Shown here piece by piece: positions 1 to 9,000 of a DNA stretch of 31,664 nt. The DNA is taken from contig DGSY01000185.1 in the NCBI GenBank assembly GCA_002394125.1, positions 1 to 31,664 of the forward strand, written 5' to 3'. Positions within the stretch are counted from its first letter, which is position 1, and every line of letters starts with the position of its first letter. The notes beneath the pieces were generated by a model. It saw only the letters and a list, made by a program, of their open reading frames with translations, did no database searches and was not told the origin of the DNA. Position numbers and translations under genes: made by a program. Source of the stretch: Ruminococcus sp. UBA4350. GTDB taxonomy: Bacteria; Bacillota; Clostridia; Oscillospirales; Ruminococcaceae.

Positions 1-2
1 TC

Positions 3-146
3 AATGTCAAGATGATCGACCAGGGCTCCAGTGAGCTGAACATCATCATCGGCCTGCTTGACGGCGATTTCGAGGAAGCCGTCCGCCGCATTTATGATAT
101 GTTCGTCAACAGCGCACTCATTACCAAAGAGACCGAGACAGACTGA
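3..146 (+). CDS. lysC: Aspartate kinase, C-terminal end (partial)
   Basis: Only the last 47 codons lie in the window; the gene starts upstream. The peptide contains MIDQGSSELNIIIGL followed by a DFEEAVRRIYDMF helix. This is the regulatory ACT-domain end typical of aspartate kinases, which phosphorylate aspartate as the first step of lysine, threonine and methionine synthesis. The ACT domain is where end-product amino acids normally bind. The reading frame is open from the first full codon to a TGA and a strong terminator follows 10 nt later. The family call rests on the short conserved motif and is fairly safe; which isozyme it is cannot be told. Confidence 0.85.
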   Translation, partial: NVKMIDQGSSELNIIIGLLDGDFEEAVRRIYDMFVNSALITKETETD

Positions 147-155
147 AACTGAATA

Positions 156-198
156 AAAAAATCCGACAGCAGCGTTCAAACTGCTGTCGGATTTTTTT
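156..198. terminator. Bidirectional intrinsic terminator between lysC and the GH30 gene
   Basis: A perfect stem (ATCCGACAGCAG / CTGCTGTCGGAT) with an 8-nt loop is flanked by an A-run on the left and a T-run on the right. It can therefore end transcription of lysC on the plus strand and of the glycosidase gene on the minus strand. The minus-strand gene's stop codon lies directly beside it. Confidence 0.9.
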
Positions 199-200
199 GT

Positions 201-2789
201 TTATGCGATCATCGCTTTGAGCAGACTGAGATCTGCTGCGGTCAGAACGCCGTCATCATTGAGGTCGCCGGATTCCCAGTCCGTAATGCTGCCTGCGGTC
301 AGCAGATATTGCAGCATCATTTCCGCGTCAGCGCGGCTGAGGACTCCGTCTGCATTGACATCGCCGCGGATGATCTGCGGAACCTGATTCGGCTTGCTGC
401 CGTAAATCGCGATCTCCGCGATATTGCAGCAATACACATTGTCCTTGTTCGCGCTGGTTTTCGGCGCACCGGAGGGGACTGCATAGCGCACATACCGCGC
501 CTCCGTATCGCCGCCCAGATCGCGGATGTAATTCATCGTGAATGCCGGAACACCGTCGATCGTGTGAATCTTTGTCCAGTTCGTGCCGTCCTTGGAAATC
601 TCGAAATACGCATCGGCACAGCGGTATTCGTAGCCGCTGCGCGGGCAGTATGCGATCGCAGCGATATCATAGAGCTCGCCGAGATCCGCCTGCACCCAGC
701 CGTCGCCGACACCGTCGAAATAGCTGCTCTGATTGCCGTCAAAGACCTTGCTCTTGTCGTTCGCGGAATTGTTCCATGCATTCGAGCCGGTAACGCTGAC
801 CGGTGTCAGCGGCCTGACGCTCGGGCCGGAATGCGGTTCGCCGTAAAGCTCGATCTCCGCGATGTTGCAGCAGCAGACATTGTCCTTGTTGTTGGGATTC
901 TTCGGCGCGCCCTCCGGAGCCTGATAGCGGATATACCGGCCGGAGACAAAGCCCTGCGTGTTGTAATAATGCATCCCGAAGGACGGCTCTCCCTCGACCG
1001 TATAGATCGGTGTCCAGTCAACGCCGTCATCGGAAATGAGGAACTGGCAGTCCGATGCGCGGTATTCATAGCCGCTGCGCGGGCAGTAGCCGATCGCGGT
1101 GATATCATAGCTCTGTCCGAGATCTGCCTGCACCCAGCCGGCACCGACGCCGTCGAAATAGGTGTTCTTATTGCCGTCGAACGCCTTGTCATAAGCGGTG
1201 CCTGCGTTATTGTTCCACGAATTGGAGCCGGAAAGCACTGCCTTGGAAAGGTCGATCGGATTGGTGCGGGCGAGGCTGCCCTTAACGCCGTCGAGAATAT
1301 AGGTCGTGACGGAATTGCCGGGGAGCGTGACATTCAGTCTGCTGCCGCTGAGCGCGGTCGAGCCGATGTCGTTCCAGTTCTCGGAATTGCTCGTGCGGAT
1401 GCCCTTCGCAGCACCGCCGAGCGCGGAAAATCCGGAGAGATCAAAGCTCAGATCGGAATTGCCGGACGATGTGTTGTATGCGACCAGCACGAGCTGTTCA
1501 TTCTGCGGATCATATGCCGCCATCGTCGAGCCGGAGGATTTGAGCATGATCATGCCCGGACGGATATAGCGCGTATACTGGCCGAAGCAGTAATATTTCT
1601 TGGAGAGGACGATCTTGTCCTGATCGTGATCGGCAACAGCCGTGCCCCAGAAGCCCTTGCTCATGTCGATCATGCCGGAATCCTTCTTGCCCAGATAGCC
1701 CGCCGCGCAGACGTGCTTGTCAATGACCTGCCAGAGGATCCATGCGGAAGCGTTGAGGTCGTTGCAGTCGGTGGTGATGCGCTGCGAGAGCCAGAGACCG
1801 GGCGCCATTGCACCGGCATTCTGTCCGGCCTCGCCGTTGCCGTCAACCTCGCTCATCCAGAGGTTCTTGCCGGCGGAGAGTGCGGTGTTTTTGAGTTCGG
1901 TGCGCTTCCAGCCGCCGTATGTATGCGTGTCGATGCGTCCGACCGCCTTTTTCGCATCGGCGGAGAGCTTGTTGAATGCGTCGATCTGTGTGTCGATCGA
2001 GGTCTCGTCCGTGCCGGCGATGATGACATCGCTCATGCCGCGGGCGGCCATAGACTTTTGCAGCTCCACGATGATTTTGGATTCGGAATTACCGAGATCG
2101 AAGTGACAGCCCTCCTGCTTGGGACTGTTTGCGCCCCAGAAATTGGTATAGGGCTCGTTCATTGCCTCAACGGACTGGATATCAACGCCCCATTCATCGC
2201 GGTAATGCTTGCAGACCTCTGCGAGATATTCCGCGAATGCGGTGTAGGAATCGTCCTTGAGGTTATTCGCGCCCGGATTGGTATTGCCGGTCGAGCAGCC
2301 GGATTTGCACATATAATACGGCGGAGAATTCGAGAACATTTCCACGATCGCATCATCGCCGGCAGCTTTGATGCACCGCATCAGGACATTGCGCTGATTG
2401 GAGTCGGCCGACCAGTCGTAGACGGGCTGACCGTTGACGAGCTTGGTATAGCCGGGCATATTGGAATCTGTGCGGGTGATGTGGTTGTGCTGCGGATTGT
2501 CGCCGCCGCCGATGTTGAAGCGCATGATGTTCAGGCGCAGGCCGTCATCTCCGAAGAAGATGTCAGCGGCCTGCTGCGCGAGCGAGTCGGAATAGCCGAC
2601 GCGGTTTGCCCACCAGCAGAGCGAGGTGCCCCAGCCCTGAAAGACACCGTCATTGATGGCGTAGGTGTTGTCGGGCGAGACAACGACCGAGGTGGCTGCG
2701 GAAGCGGTGAGCGGGACCGATCCGCAGAGGGAACCGGCGAGGCAGAATGCCATCATGCCGGCAGCCCATTTTTTCTTTTTCGATTTCAT
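201..2789 (-). CDS. Secreted GH30-family glycoside hydrolase with two CBM32-like domains and a dockerin
   Basis: 862 residues. An N-terminal signal peptide (KSKKKK, hydrophobic core, cleavage near ASA at 29-31) sends it out of the cell. Residues ~35-500 resemble GH30 enzymes (motif FQGWGTSLCWWA at 50-61), closest in feel to the beta-1,6-galactanase-like branch. The expected acid/base is Glu212 in MNEP and the nucleophile Glu314 in WMSEVDG. Residues ~514-650 and ~662-798 are two similar F5/8 type C (CBM32-like) sugar-binding domains. Residues ~805-862 form a type I dockerin with two calcium loops (DVNADG, DLNDDG), which would dock the enzyme on a cellulosomal scaffoldin cohesin. AAGGGGG sits 8 nt before the ATG. 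It is monocistronic between a promoter and a terminator. The exact substrate is not certain. Confidence 0.9.
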   Translation of the reverse strand: MKSKKKKWAAGMMAFCLAGSLCGSVPLTASAATSVVVSPDNTYAINDGVFQGWGTSLCWWANRVGYSDSLAQQAADIFFGDDGLRLNIMRFNIGGGDNPQHNHITRTDSNMPGYTKLVNGQPVYDWSADSNQRNVLMRCIKAAGDDAIVEMFSNSPPYYMCKSGCSTGNTNPGANNLKDDSYTAFAEYLAEVCKHYRDEWGVDIQSVEAMNEPYTNFWGANSPKQEGCHFDLGNSESKIIVELQKSMAARGMSDVIIAGTDETSIDTQIDAFNKLSADAKKAVGRIDTHTYGGWKRTELKNTALSAGKNLWMSEVDGNGEAGQNAGAMAPGLWLSQRITTDCNDLNASAWILWQVIDKHVCAAGYLGKKDSGMIDMSKGFWGTAVADHDQDKIVLSKKYYCFGQYTRYIRPGMIMLKSSGSTMAAYDPQNEQLVLVAYNTSSGNSDLSFDLSGFSALGGAAKGIRTSNSENWNDIGSTALSGSRLNVTLPGNSVTTYILDGVKGSLARTNPIDLSKAVLSGSNSWNNNAGTAYDKAFDGNKNTYFDGVGAGWVQADLGQSYDITAIGYCPRSGYEYRASDCQFLISDDGVDWTPIYTVEGEPSFGMHYYNTQGFVSGRYIRYQAPEGAPKNPNNKDNVCCCNIAEIELYGEPHSGPSVRPLTPVSVTGSNAWNNSANDKSKVFDGNQSSYFDGVGDGWVQADLGELYDIAAIAYCPRSGYEYRCADAYFEISKDGTNWTKIHTIDGVPAFTMNYIRDLGGDTEARYVRYAVPSGAPKTSANKDNVYCCNIAEIAIYGSKPNQVPQIIRGDVNADGVLSRADAEMMLQYLLTAGSITDWESGDLNDDGVLTAADLSLLKAMIA

Positions 2790-2797
2790 TTCAAAAA

Positions 2798-2804
2798 CCC
2801 CCTT
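2798..2804 (-). promoter_or_regulatory. Ribosome binding site of the GH30 gene
   Basis: AAGGGGG on the minus strand ends 8 nt before the ATG at 2789 and supports that start, directly ahead of the signal peptide. Confidence 0.7.
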
Positions 2805-2829
2805 ATATATGCCGAAGCATTATGACTTT

Positions 2830-2858
2830 ATTATACTACTTTTCTTTTGAAAAATCAA
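2830..2858 (-). promoter_or_regulatory. Sigma-A-type promoter of the GH30 gene
   Basis: On the minus strand TTGATT (2858-2853), a 17-nt spacer and a perfect TATAAT (2835-2830) lie about 40 nt upstream of the start codon. The surrounding DNA is very AT-rich, which fits a promoter but also raises the chance of random matches. Confidence 0.6.
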
Positions 2859-2920
2859 TATCAAATTATCATATAAATGTTTATTTTATCATCTATTTCG
2901 CCCATTATTTTATAATAGTA

Positions 2921-2949
2921 TTGCAGTTTGAAAAACTGTGTGCTATAAT
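2921..2949 (+). promoter_or_regulatory. Extended -10 promoter of the transporter gene
   Basis: TGCTATAAT gives an extended -10 (TGn + TATAAT at 2944-2949). A weak -35 (TTGCAG at 2921) lies 17 nt upstream. The start codon is 34 nt downstream with a good ribosome binding site. Confidence 0.6.
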
Positions 2950-2983
2950 ATCCAACGAAATCAACACAGAAAGAGGATCGACA

Positions 2984-4090
2984 ATGCAGAGGATCGTTCA
3001 GTTTATCAAGGCACAGCCCGTTCTGGTGATCGCGTTTTTCGCGGCGGCTCTGACCGTTATTCTGGTGCCGCCCGATGCGCAGTATGCAGGCTATGTGAAT
3101 ACCCGTGTGCTGATCCAGCTGTTCGGGCTGATGGCAGCAGTCGCGGGCGTGCGGGCGATCGGCGTTTTTGATGCAGCCGCGGCGATGCTTCTCCGCAGAG
3201 CCGGAACGATCCGGCGGCTCGGCCTGATCCTCACGCTGATCTGTTATTTTGCATCCATGCTCGTGACGAATGACGTCGTGCTGCTGACATTTGTTCCGCT
3301 GACGCTGCTGCTCTTTGACCGCATTCCGGACGACCGCAGCCGCATCCTCATAATTGTTCTCGAAACGGCGGCGGCGAATCTCGGCAGTATGCTCACACCG
3401 GTCGGCAATCCGCAGAATCTCTATCTGTATGATGCATTCAATCTGAGCGCGGGCGCATTTCTGCGCATCATGCTGCCGTCCGGCATCCTGAGTCTGATCT
3501 GTCTGATCCTGCTGACGCTGCTCCTGCCGCGTTCGGCCTGCCATACCTCGGAGCAGAAGCGCCCGCCGATCCCGAAGGACAAAGCTGCCGCGTATCTGCT
3601 GCTGTTTGCAGTCTGTCTCGCAACGGTGTTCCGGATCATACCGGTCTGGTCGGTGCTGGCAATGACAGCAGCGGTCTCGATGGTCTTCGATCATTCGCTG
3701 CTGAAAAAGGTCGATTATGCGCTGCTTGCGACATTTGTCTGCTTCTTTGTTTTCGTCGGAAATATCGCACGGATCGAGCCGGTGCGCAATGCGATCGCGG
3801 ATATGCTGAACGGCCGCGAGCTGCCGGTGACGGCGCTGCTTTCGCAGTTCATCAGCAATGTGCCGGCGGCGGTCATGCTGGCGGGATTCACGAAAAACGG
3901 CTCCGCACTGCTGCTCGGAGCGAATCTCGGCGGACTCGGAACGCTGATCGCATCGCTGGCGAGCCTGATCTCTTTCCAGTTTTACCGCAAGGCGGCCGGC
4001 GCGCATACCGGGCGTTATTTTGCGGTGTTCTCCGCAGTGAATTTCGGAATGCTGGCGGTGCTGCTGACGGCTGCAATGCTGCTGCAATAA
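2984..4090 (+). CDS. ArsB/NhaD (ion transporter) superfamily membrane protein
   Basis: 368 residues, mostly hydrophobic, with about 10 membrane-spanning segments. Conserved stretches of the ArsB/NhaD/CitM-type fold are visible in both halves: VTNDVVLLTFVPL (~94-106), NLGSMLTPVGNPQNLYLY (~132-149), QFISNVPAAVML and GANLGGLGTLIASLAS near the C-terminus. These paired TND/NxP and G-rich hairpins form the substrate site in this superfamily, which carries arsenite, sodium/proton or di- and tricarboxylates. The substrate cannot be told here. An ATG further upstream is open in frame, but 2984 is chosen because AAGAGG lies 7 nt before it and the extra segment crosses the promoter. It is monocistronic with its own terminator. 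Confidence 0.8.
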   Translation: MQRIVQFIKAQPVLVIAFFAAALTVILVPPDAQYAGYVNTRVLIQLFGLMAAVAGVRAIGVFDAAAAMLLRRAGTIRRLGLILTLICYFASMLVTNDVVLLTFVPLTLLLFDRIPDDRSRILIIVLETAAANLGSMLTPVGNPQNLYLYDAFNLSAGAFLRIMLPSGILSLICLILLTLLLPRSACHTSEQKRPPIPKDKAAAYLLLFAVCLATVFRIIPVWSVLAMTAAVSMVFDHSLLKKVDYALLATFVCFFVFVGNIARIEPVRNAIADMLNGRELPVTALLSQFISNVPAAVMLAGFTKNGSALLLGANLGGLGTLIASLASLISFQFYRKAAGAHTGRYFAVFSAVNFGMLAVLLTAAMLLQ

Positions 4091-4121
4091 CAGTCCCGTT
4101 TTCTGAATGAATTTGGAACGC

Positions 4122-4151
4122 AAACCGCTCTGAGCAATCAGGGCGGTTTTC
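4122..4151 (+). terminator. Intrinsic terminator after the transporter gene
   Basis: A 12-bp stem (AAACCGCTCTGA / TCAGGGCGGTTT, one G-U pair) closes on a GCAA tetraloop and ends in a short T-run. It lies 31 nt after the stop codon. Confidence 0.8.
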
Positions 4152-4194
4152 TCATACCCGAAAATGAATTGACCTATCCTCAAGTGCCAAACAG

Positions 4195-4223
4195 TTGACA
4201 TTTTATACAAGAAGCTGTATAAT
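4195..4223 (+). promoter_or_regulatory. Consensus promoter of the NRPS operon with an inverted repeat in the spacer
   Basis: A perfect TTGACA (4195-4200) and a perfect TATAAT (4218-4223) are separated by exactly 17 nt. Inside lies a perfect inverted repeat, TTATACA-n6-TGTATAA (4203-4222), which overlaps the -10. Such a site could be bound by a repressor or a spacer-binding regulator. The first gene of the operon starts 26 nt downstream. Confidence 0.85.
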
Positions 4224-4249
4224 ATATATGAAAAATAAGGAGACCTGCT

Positions 4250-6028
4250 ATGAACAGAAACAACAATCTGATAAAAAAGAAAATATACAGGTATATGCTG
4301 ACGGGCATCATGACAACGGTTGCCTTACAGCTCGGAAATATCGTCGATGCCATGATCGTCGGAAACCTGCTCGGCAGCATCGCAAACGGTGCCGTGAGCG
4401 CATCCCTGCCGTTTGTCTATCTGCTTCAGGCTGCTGCGTTCCTGCTGGCAGCCGGCGGGTCTGTCGGCGCGGCGGTCTCGCTCGGACGCAAGGATGCCGC
4501 ATCTGCCGGAAAGATCATGGGCTTCTGCATTCTCGCCGGCATCGCCTATCCGCTGATACTGGCGGTGCTGTCCCCTGCTCTGGTTCCGGCATATGTCGGT
4601 TTTACCGGCGCAGAGGGCGTGCAGGGAGAAATGATCCATGATTATTCTCAGGTATACGCACTGGGTATGCCGGTCATATCCTTTGTGCTGATCATGTCAT
4701 ATTTCATGAATATCGACAATCATCCGTCATGGTCAGCGGGAATGAATATTACCGCAAATGCCGTAAATCTAGCGATGGATTATCTGCTTGTGAAATATAC
4801 ATCTCTCGGCATGAAGGGCGCCGCGCTTTCCACAGTGCTCGGATATCTTGCAGCCGGCTGTATTTTTATTCCGATGTATTTTCGCAGCAGCAAACGGATG
4901 ATCACGCCTGCATTCAAAGGGCTGCGCGACAGCAGAAAGCCCATTGCAATGTCCGTCAAGAGAGGACTGCCGACGCTGTCCTTTCTCCTCATGACGGTCA
5001 TCGGAATGTCGATCATCAACAAAAGCGTTCTGAGCAGCCTCGGAGCCGGTTACTATTCGGCCTATGCCGTGACAAACAATACGCAGGCGATCGTGACGAT
5101 GCTGCTGAACGGAATAACCTCCGTGATCGCGTCGGTCGCCGGTGTGCTGTACGGTGAAAAGGACTATTTCGGAATGCGGGCGGTGCTTTCAAAGGTACTG
5201 AAAATCTCCCTGACAACCGGTGCTGTCATCACGGCAATTTTTCTTGCCGTCCCGCAGCTTTTCGCAGCCATGTACGGATTCAGAGATCCGGAGCTGCTGC
5301 CGGAGCTGCTCCGGGGAATCCGCATCTTCTCACTGAGCTTCGGGTTCTTCATCCTGAATTCGGTGGCACAGAATTATTACCGCACGATCGGGCAGACCTT
5401 CCTGTCTGTTTCCGTGACAGCGCTGGAGCTGCTGATCCTCAAGGTTCCGTTCATGCTCGCAGGACTGCGTCTCTTCGGATTCACCGGCCTGTATGCGGGC
5501 ATCATTTTCAGTGAGCTGGCGACATTTCTCCTCATCAACCTGCTGCGCATCATTCTGCAAAAAGCCGGAAAGGTTCCGCAGAAGGGCTTTCCGGCGATCC
5601 CCGAACGCGGCGACGGCGAGATCATGGATATGACCGTGACCGGCAGCGATGCCGATGCGGTGGATGTTTCCGCACGCATGATGCAGTACTGCCGCAGCGA
5701 AAAAATTGACGAGCGGGAATCCGTCATCCTCGCGCTTGCTGCCGAGGAGCTGATCTCTAATATCGGCCTGCACGGATATACCGATCCGGAGCATAAGGAA
5801 ATTGACATCTGTCTCTCGCGGGACGGTGATTCGCTTTTTCTCCGTCTGCGTGACGACGGCATTCCCTTTGACCCCACTGCCTATTCATCCGATGAACACG
5901 ATTCCTCTGACCTCAATGGACTTGCACTTCTGAAAAAAATGAATGTCAGAATGAGTTATATGCGCGTCATCAATCTCAATCACACGATCATCGAAATCCA
6001 ATGTAAAAAGGAGCAGATCAATGGCTGA
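4250..6028 (+). CDS. MATE-family exporter fused to a C-terminal anti-sigma-type ATPase domain
   Basis: 592 residues. Residues ~10-435 hold about 12 membrane helices of the MATE (NorM/DinF-like) drug and metabolite antiporters. Residues ~455-590 are a GHKL ATP-binding domain of the RsbW/SpoIIAB (HATPase_c_2) kind. The N-box is AAEELISNIGLHGY (497-510), with Glu500 and Asn504 as the base and Mg ligand candidates; the G1 box is LRDDGIPFDP (533-542), followed by a GLALLKKM lid region. In known anti-sigma kinases this domain binds ATP and phosphorylates a STAS protein; a STAS gene lies at the far end of this cluster. TAAGGAG lies 7 nt before the ATG. Its stop overlaps the NRPS start by 8 nt. Inference: export of the NRPS product, gated by ATP binding or STAS phosphorylation. 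Confidence 0.88.
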   Translation: MNRNNNLIKKKIYRYMLTGIMTTVALQLGNIVDAMIVGNLLGSIANGAVSASLPFVYLLQAAAFLLAAGGSVGAAVSLGRKDAASAGKIMGFCILAGIAYPLILAVLSPALVPAYVGFTGAEGVQGEMIHDYSQVYALGMPVISFVLIMSYFMNIDNHPSWSAGMNITANAVNLAMDYLLVKYTSLGMKGAALSTVLGYLAAGCIFIPMYFRSSKRMITPAFKGLRDSRKPIAMSVKRGLPTLSFLLMTVIGMSIINKSVLSSLGAGYYSAYAVTNNTQAIVTMLLNGITSVIASVAGVLYGEKDYFGMRAVLSKVLKISLTTGAVITAIFLAVPQLFAAMYGFRDPELLPELLRGIRIFSLSFGFFILNSVAQNYYRTIGQTFLSVSVTALELLILKVPFMLAGLRLFGFTGLYAGIIFSELATFLLINLLRIILQKAGKVPQKGFPAIPERGDGEIMDMTVTGSDADAVDVSARMMQYCRSEKIDERESVILALAAEELISNIGLHGYTDPEHKEIDICLSRDGDSLFLRLRDDGIPFDPTAYSSDEHDSSDLNGLALLKKMNVRMSYMRVINLNHTIIEIQCKKEQING

Positions 6029-9000
6029 ATATGTGAAACTGTTATACGAAGCGGCTGAAAAATATGCGGACAATATTGCAATCACTGACCGAAAGGGAAC
6101 CCGTTCCTCAGACTATAAGACCTTTGGCAAACTGATGCGGCAGACTGCTGCATGGATCCATGAAAAAAGGCTTGAGAAGCGCTCGTTTATTCCGGTGCGC
6201 TTTGTGTCCTCGCTGGAATATGCGGCGGCGGTCTGCGGCGTGTGGCTCTCCGGTCATACGGCGGTTCCGCTCGGCGCGGATTTTCCGGAGGAACGCGTAA
6301 AATATATCTGCATGAACTGTGAAGCGCCATTTGTGATCGACGATTCTGTGATAGATGAGATCCGTGCGGCAGAGCCCGTTGACAATGCCGTATTTCCGGA
6401 GACAGCAGAGGATGATACGGCATTCCTGCTCTACACCTCCGGCTCGACCGGAATGCCGAAGGGCATCCTGCATACCTTTGCCGGTCTGCTCGCAAACAGA
6501 AATCTTGGCAAAGCGGAGGTCTATTCGCAGGGACAGAAATGGGCGCTCGGCGCACCGATGTATTTTGTTGCATCCGCGGCGGTCTATAAGGTGCTGACCC
6601 ACGGCGGCGAGGTGCATCTGCTCGATAAGGAGATCATGCATGATGTCGGGAAGCTCGAACAATATTTTGCGGAGCAGAAGATCACGGTCGGATTTATCAG
6701 CCCGTCGCTGCTCGCAAATTTCCACAGCAGATCGGATGCGCTGAAGATCGTCATGACCGGCAGCGAGCGCCTGACCGGACAGTGCAGCCGCGAGGGATAT
6801 CAGCTGCTTAACAACTACGGCATGAGCGAAACAATGGGGACGATCTGCAACTTTCCCGTAGATAAGCCGTATGAAACCACGCCGGTCGGCGTTCCGTCGG
6901 AAAGCATCGAATGGGCGCTGCTGGATGATGCGGGCAATCCCGCTGCGGACGGCGCAGAGGGCGAATTGTGCGTCAGAGGCGCATTCACCTCGGGCTATTT
7001 CAAGGATCCCGAGGCGACTGCAAAGCTCTTCCGCGGCGGCTGGCTCCATACGGGCGACATTATGAAAAAGCTGCCGGACGGCAATCTCGTCTACATCAAC
7101 CGCAAGGACTGGATGGTCAAGATCAACGGTCAGCGCGTCGAGCCCGGCGAGATCGAAAATATCATGATGAAAATTGAGGGCATCGACAAGGCCGTGGTCA
7201 GGGCGGTCAAGGGTGCGGAGAACCGCGTTTTCCTCTGTGCTTATTTTACCGGCGATGCGCTGCCGGACAGCGAGATCACGGAAAAGCTGTCCGAAAAGAT
7301 CGCATCCTATATGATCCCGTCGTTCTTCCTGCATATGGACAAATTCCCGCTCAATCAGAACGGCAAGATCGACCGCAGGAATCTGCCGGTTCCGGATATT
7401 TCCAGCAAGAGAGCCGCCTATGTACCGCCGCAGAATGAGACCGAGGCCATGCTTTGCCGTGCATTTGAAATTGCGCTCGGCGCGGAACAGGTCGGCACGG
7501 ACGATGATTTCTTTGCAATGGGCGGCGACAGCATCCGCGTCATGAAGCTGGCGACGGCCTGTCCGGAGCTTCCGCTCACAAGCAAGATGATCTATGCGCT
7601 GAAAACCCCGCGCGCGATCGCTGCGGAGCTTGCAAAATCCGCCGATGTCAGGGTGCGCGTGAAGAAGCAGGAATATCCGCTTTCCTCGGCACAGCTCGGT
7701 ATCTATATCGAGTCGATGAACCGCGACGGCGAAGCGCTCTATAACAATCCGATCCTGCTGAAGCTGGGAAAGAAGATCGATCCGGAGAAGCTGCGCGCAG
7801 CCTGCGAAGCGGCAATCGAAGCGCATCCCTTTATCAAAATGCGCCTGAAAACCGATGAAAACGGCGACCCGGTGCAGATGCGCTGCGATGATGAGCCCTG
7901 TGCGCTGACCGTGGAAAAAATCAGCGAAGCAGAGCTGCTGAAAATCGCGCCGACGCTGATGCAGCCGTTCCGTCTGCTCCGTGACAGACTGTACCGCATC
8001 CGCATTTTTGTGACAGAGGAAGGCACATATCTGTTCATGGATCTGCACCATATTATTTTTGACGGTTCCTCGTTCCTCGTGCTGATGAAAGACATCGAAC
8101 GCGCTTATCTCGGCGGTACGCCCGAACGGGAGAATTACAGCGGATTTGAGATCGCAGAGGATGAAGCGGAACGCCGTGCAGAAGAATATGAGGATGCGAA
8201 AAAATGGTATCTGGATATCTTCGGCGGGATCGAAGCAGACAGTATGCCCGTTCCGGACAGGCATGAGGAAAAGCCGTCCTTCGGCGCGGCGGAAACAGAT
8301 CTGCTGCTGGAAGCCGGTCAGGTCGGGGCGCTTTGCAGCAGATACGGCGTAACCGAAAATGTCTTTGCGACAGCAGCCTTCGGCGTGTGCCTTGCACTGT
8401 ATGCGGGCATGACGGAGTCACTGTTCACGACGATCTACAACGGCAGAGATTCCCTCCGCACCGCACGCTCGGTTGCGATGCTCGTCAGGACGCTGCCGGT
8501 CTATTCCCGCTTTGAAAAGGAGCAGGATGTCCGCAGCTATCTGACTGCGCAGAAAGAACAGCTGCTCGGCTGCATGAACAATGATATCTACCCCTTTTCC
8601 GATCTCGCCGCGGATACCGGCATCTCCGGCGATATCCTCTTTGCATATCAGGGTGATCTGCTTGATACAGGCGGATTCGCCGGCGAACCGGTACAGCAGA
8701 TCCCGATCATGGAAAATGCGACCGGCGAGCAGTTCGCCGTGCAGATGTATAAAAAAGGCGGCATCTACAATGTCCGTGCGGAATACCGGAGCGATCTCTA
8801 TTCGGAGGAATTCGTCCGGATCTTCCTGCGGTCATTTGAAAATGTGCTGCGGAAAATGCTCTCCGCAGAGAAAATGAGCGAGATCTCAGCCGCATCCTAC
8901 AAAGAGCTGGAAACGCTCAGAAAATGGAACATGACCGAAAAGGAATATGACCGCACACAGACAGTCGTATCGCTTTTCCGGTCGGCGGCCGAAAGCTATC

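Noticed and set aside
309..2825. 838-codon open frame on the plus strand opposite the GH30 gene
   Set aside because: It is the antisense shadow of a gene with a signal peptide, catalytic motifs and a dockerin. Its product is Arg/Ala/Ile-rich without any known motif.
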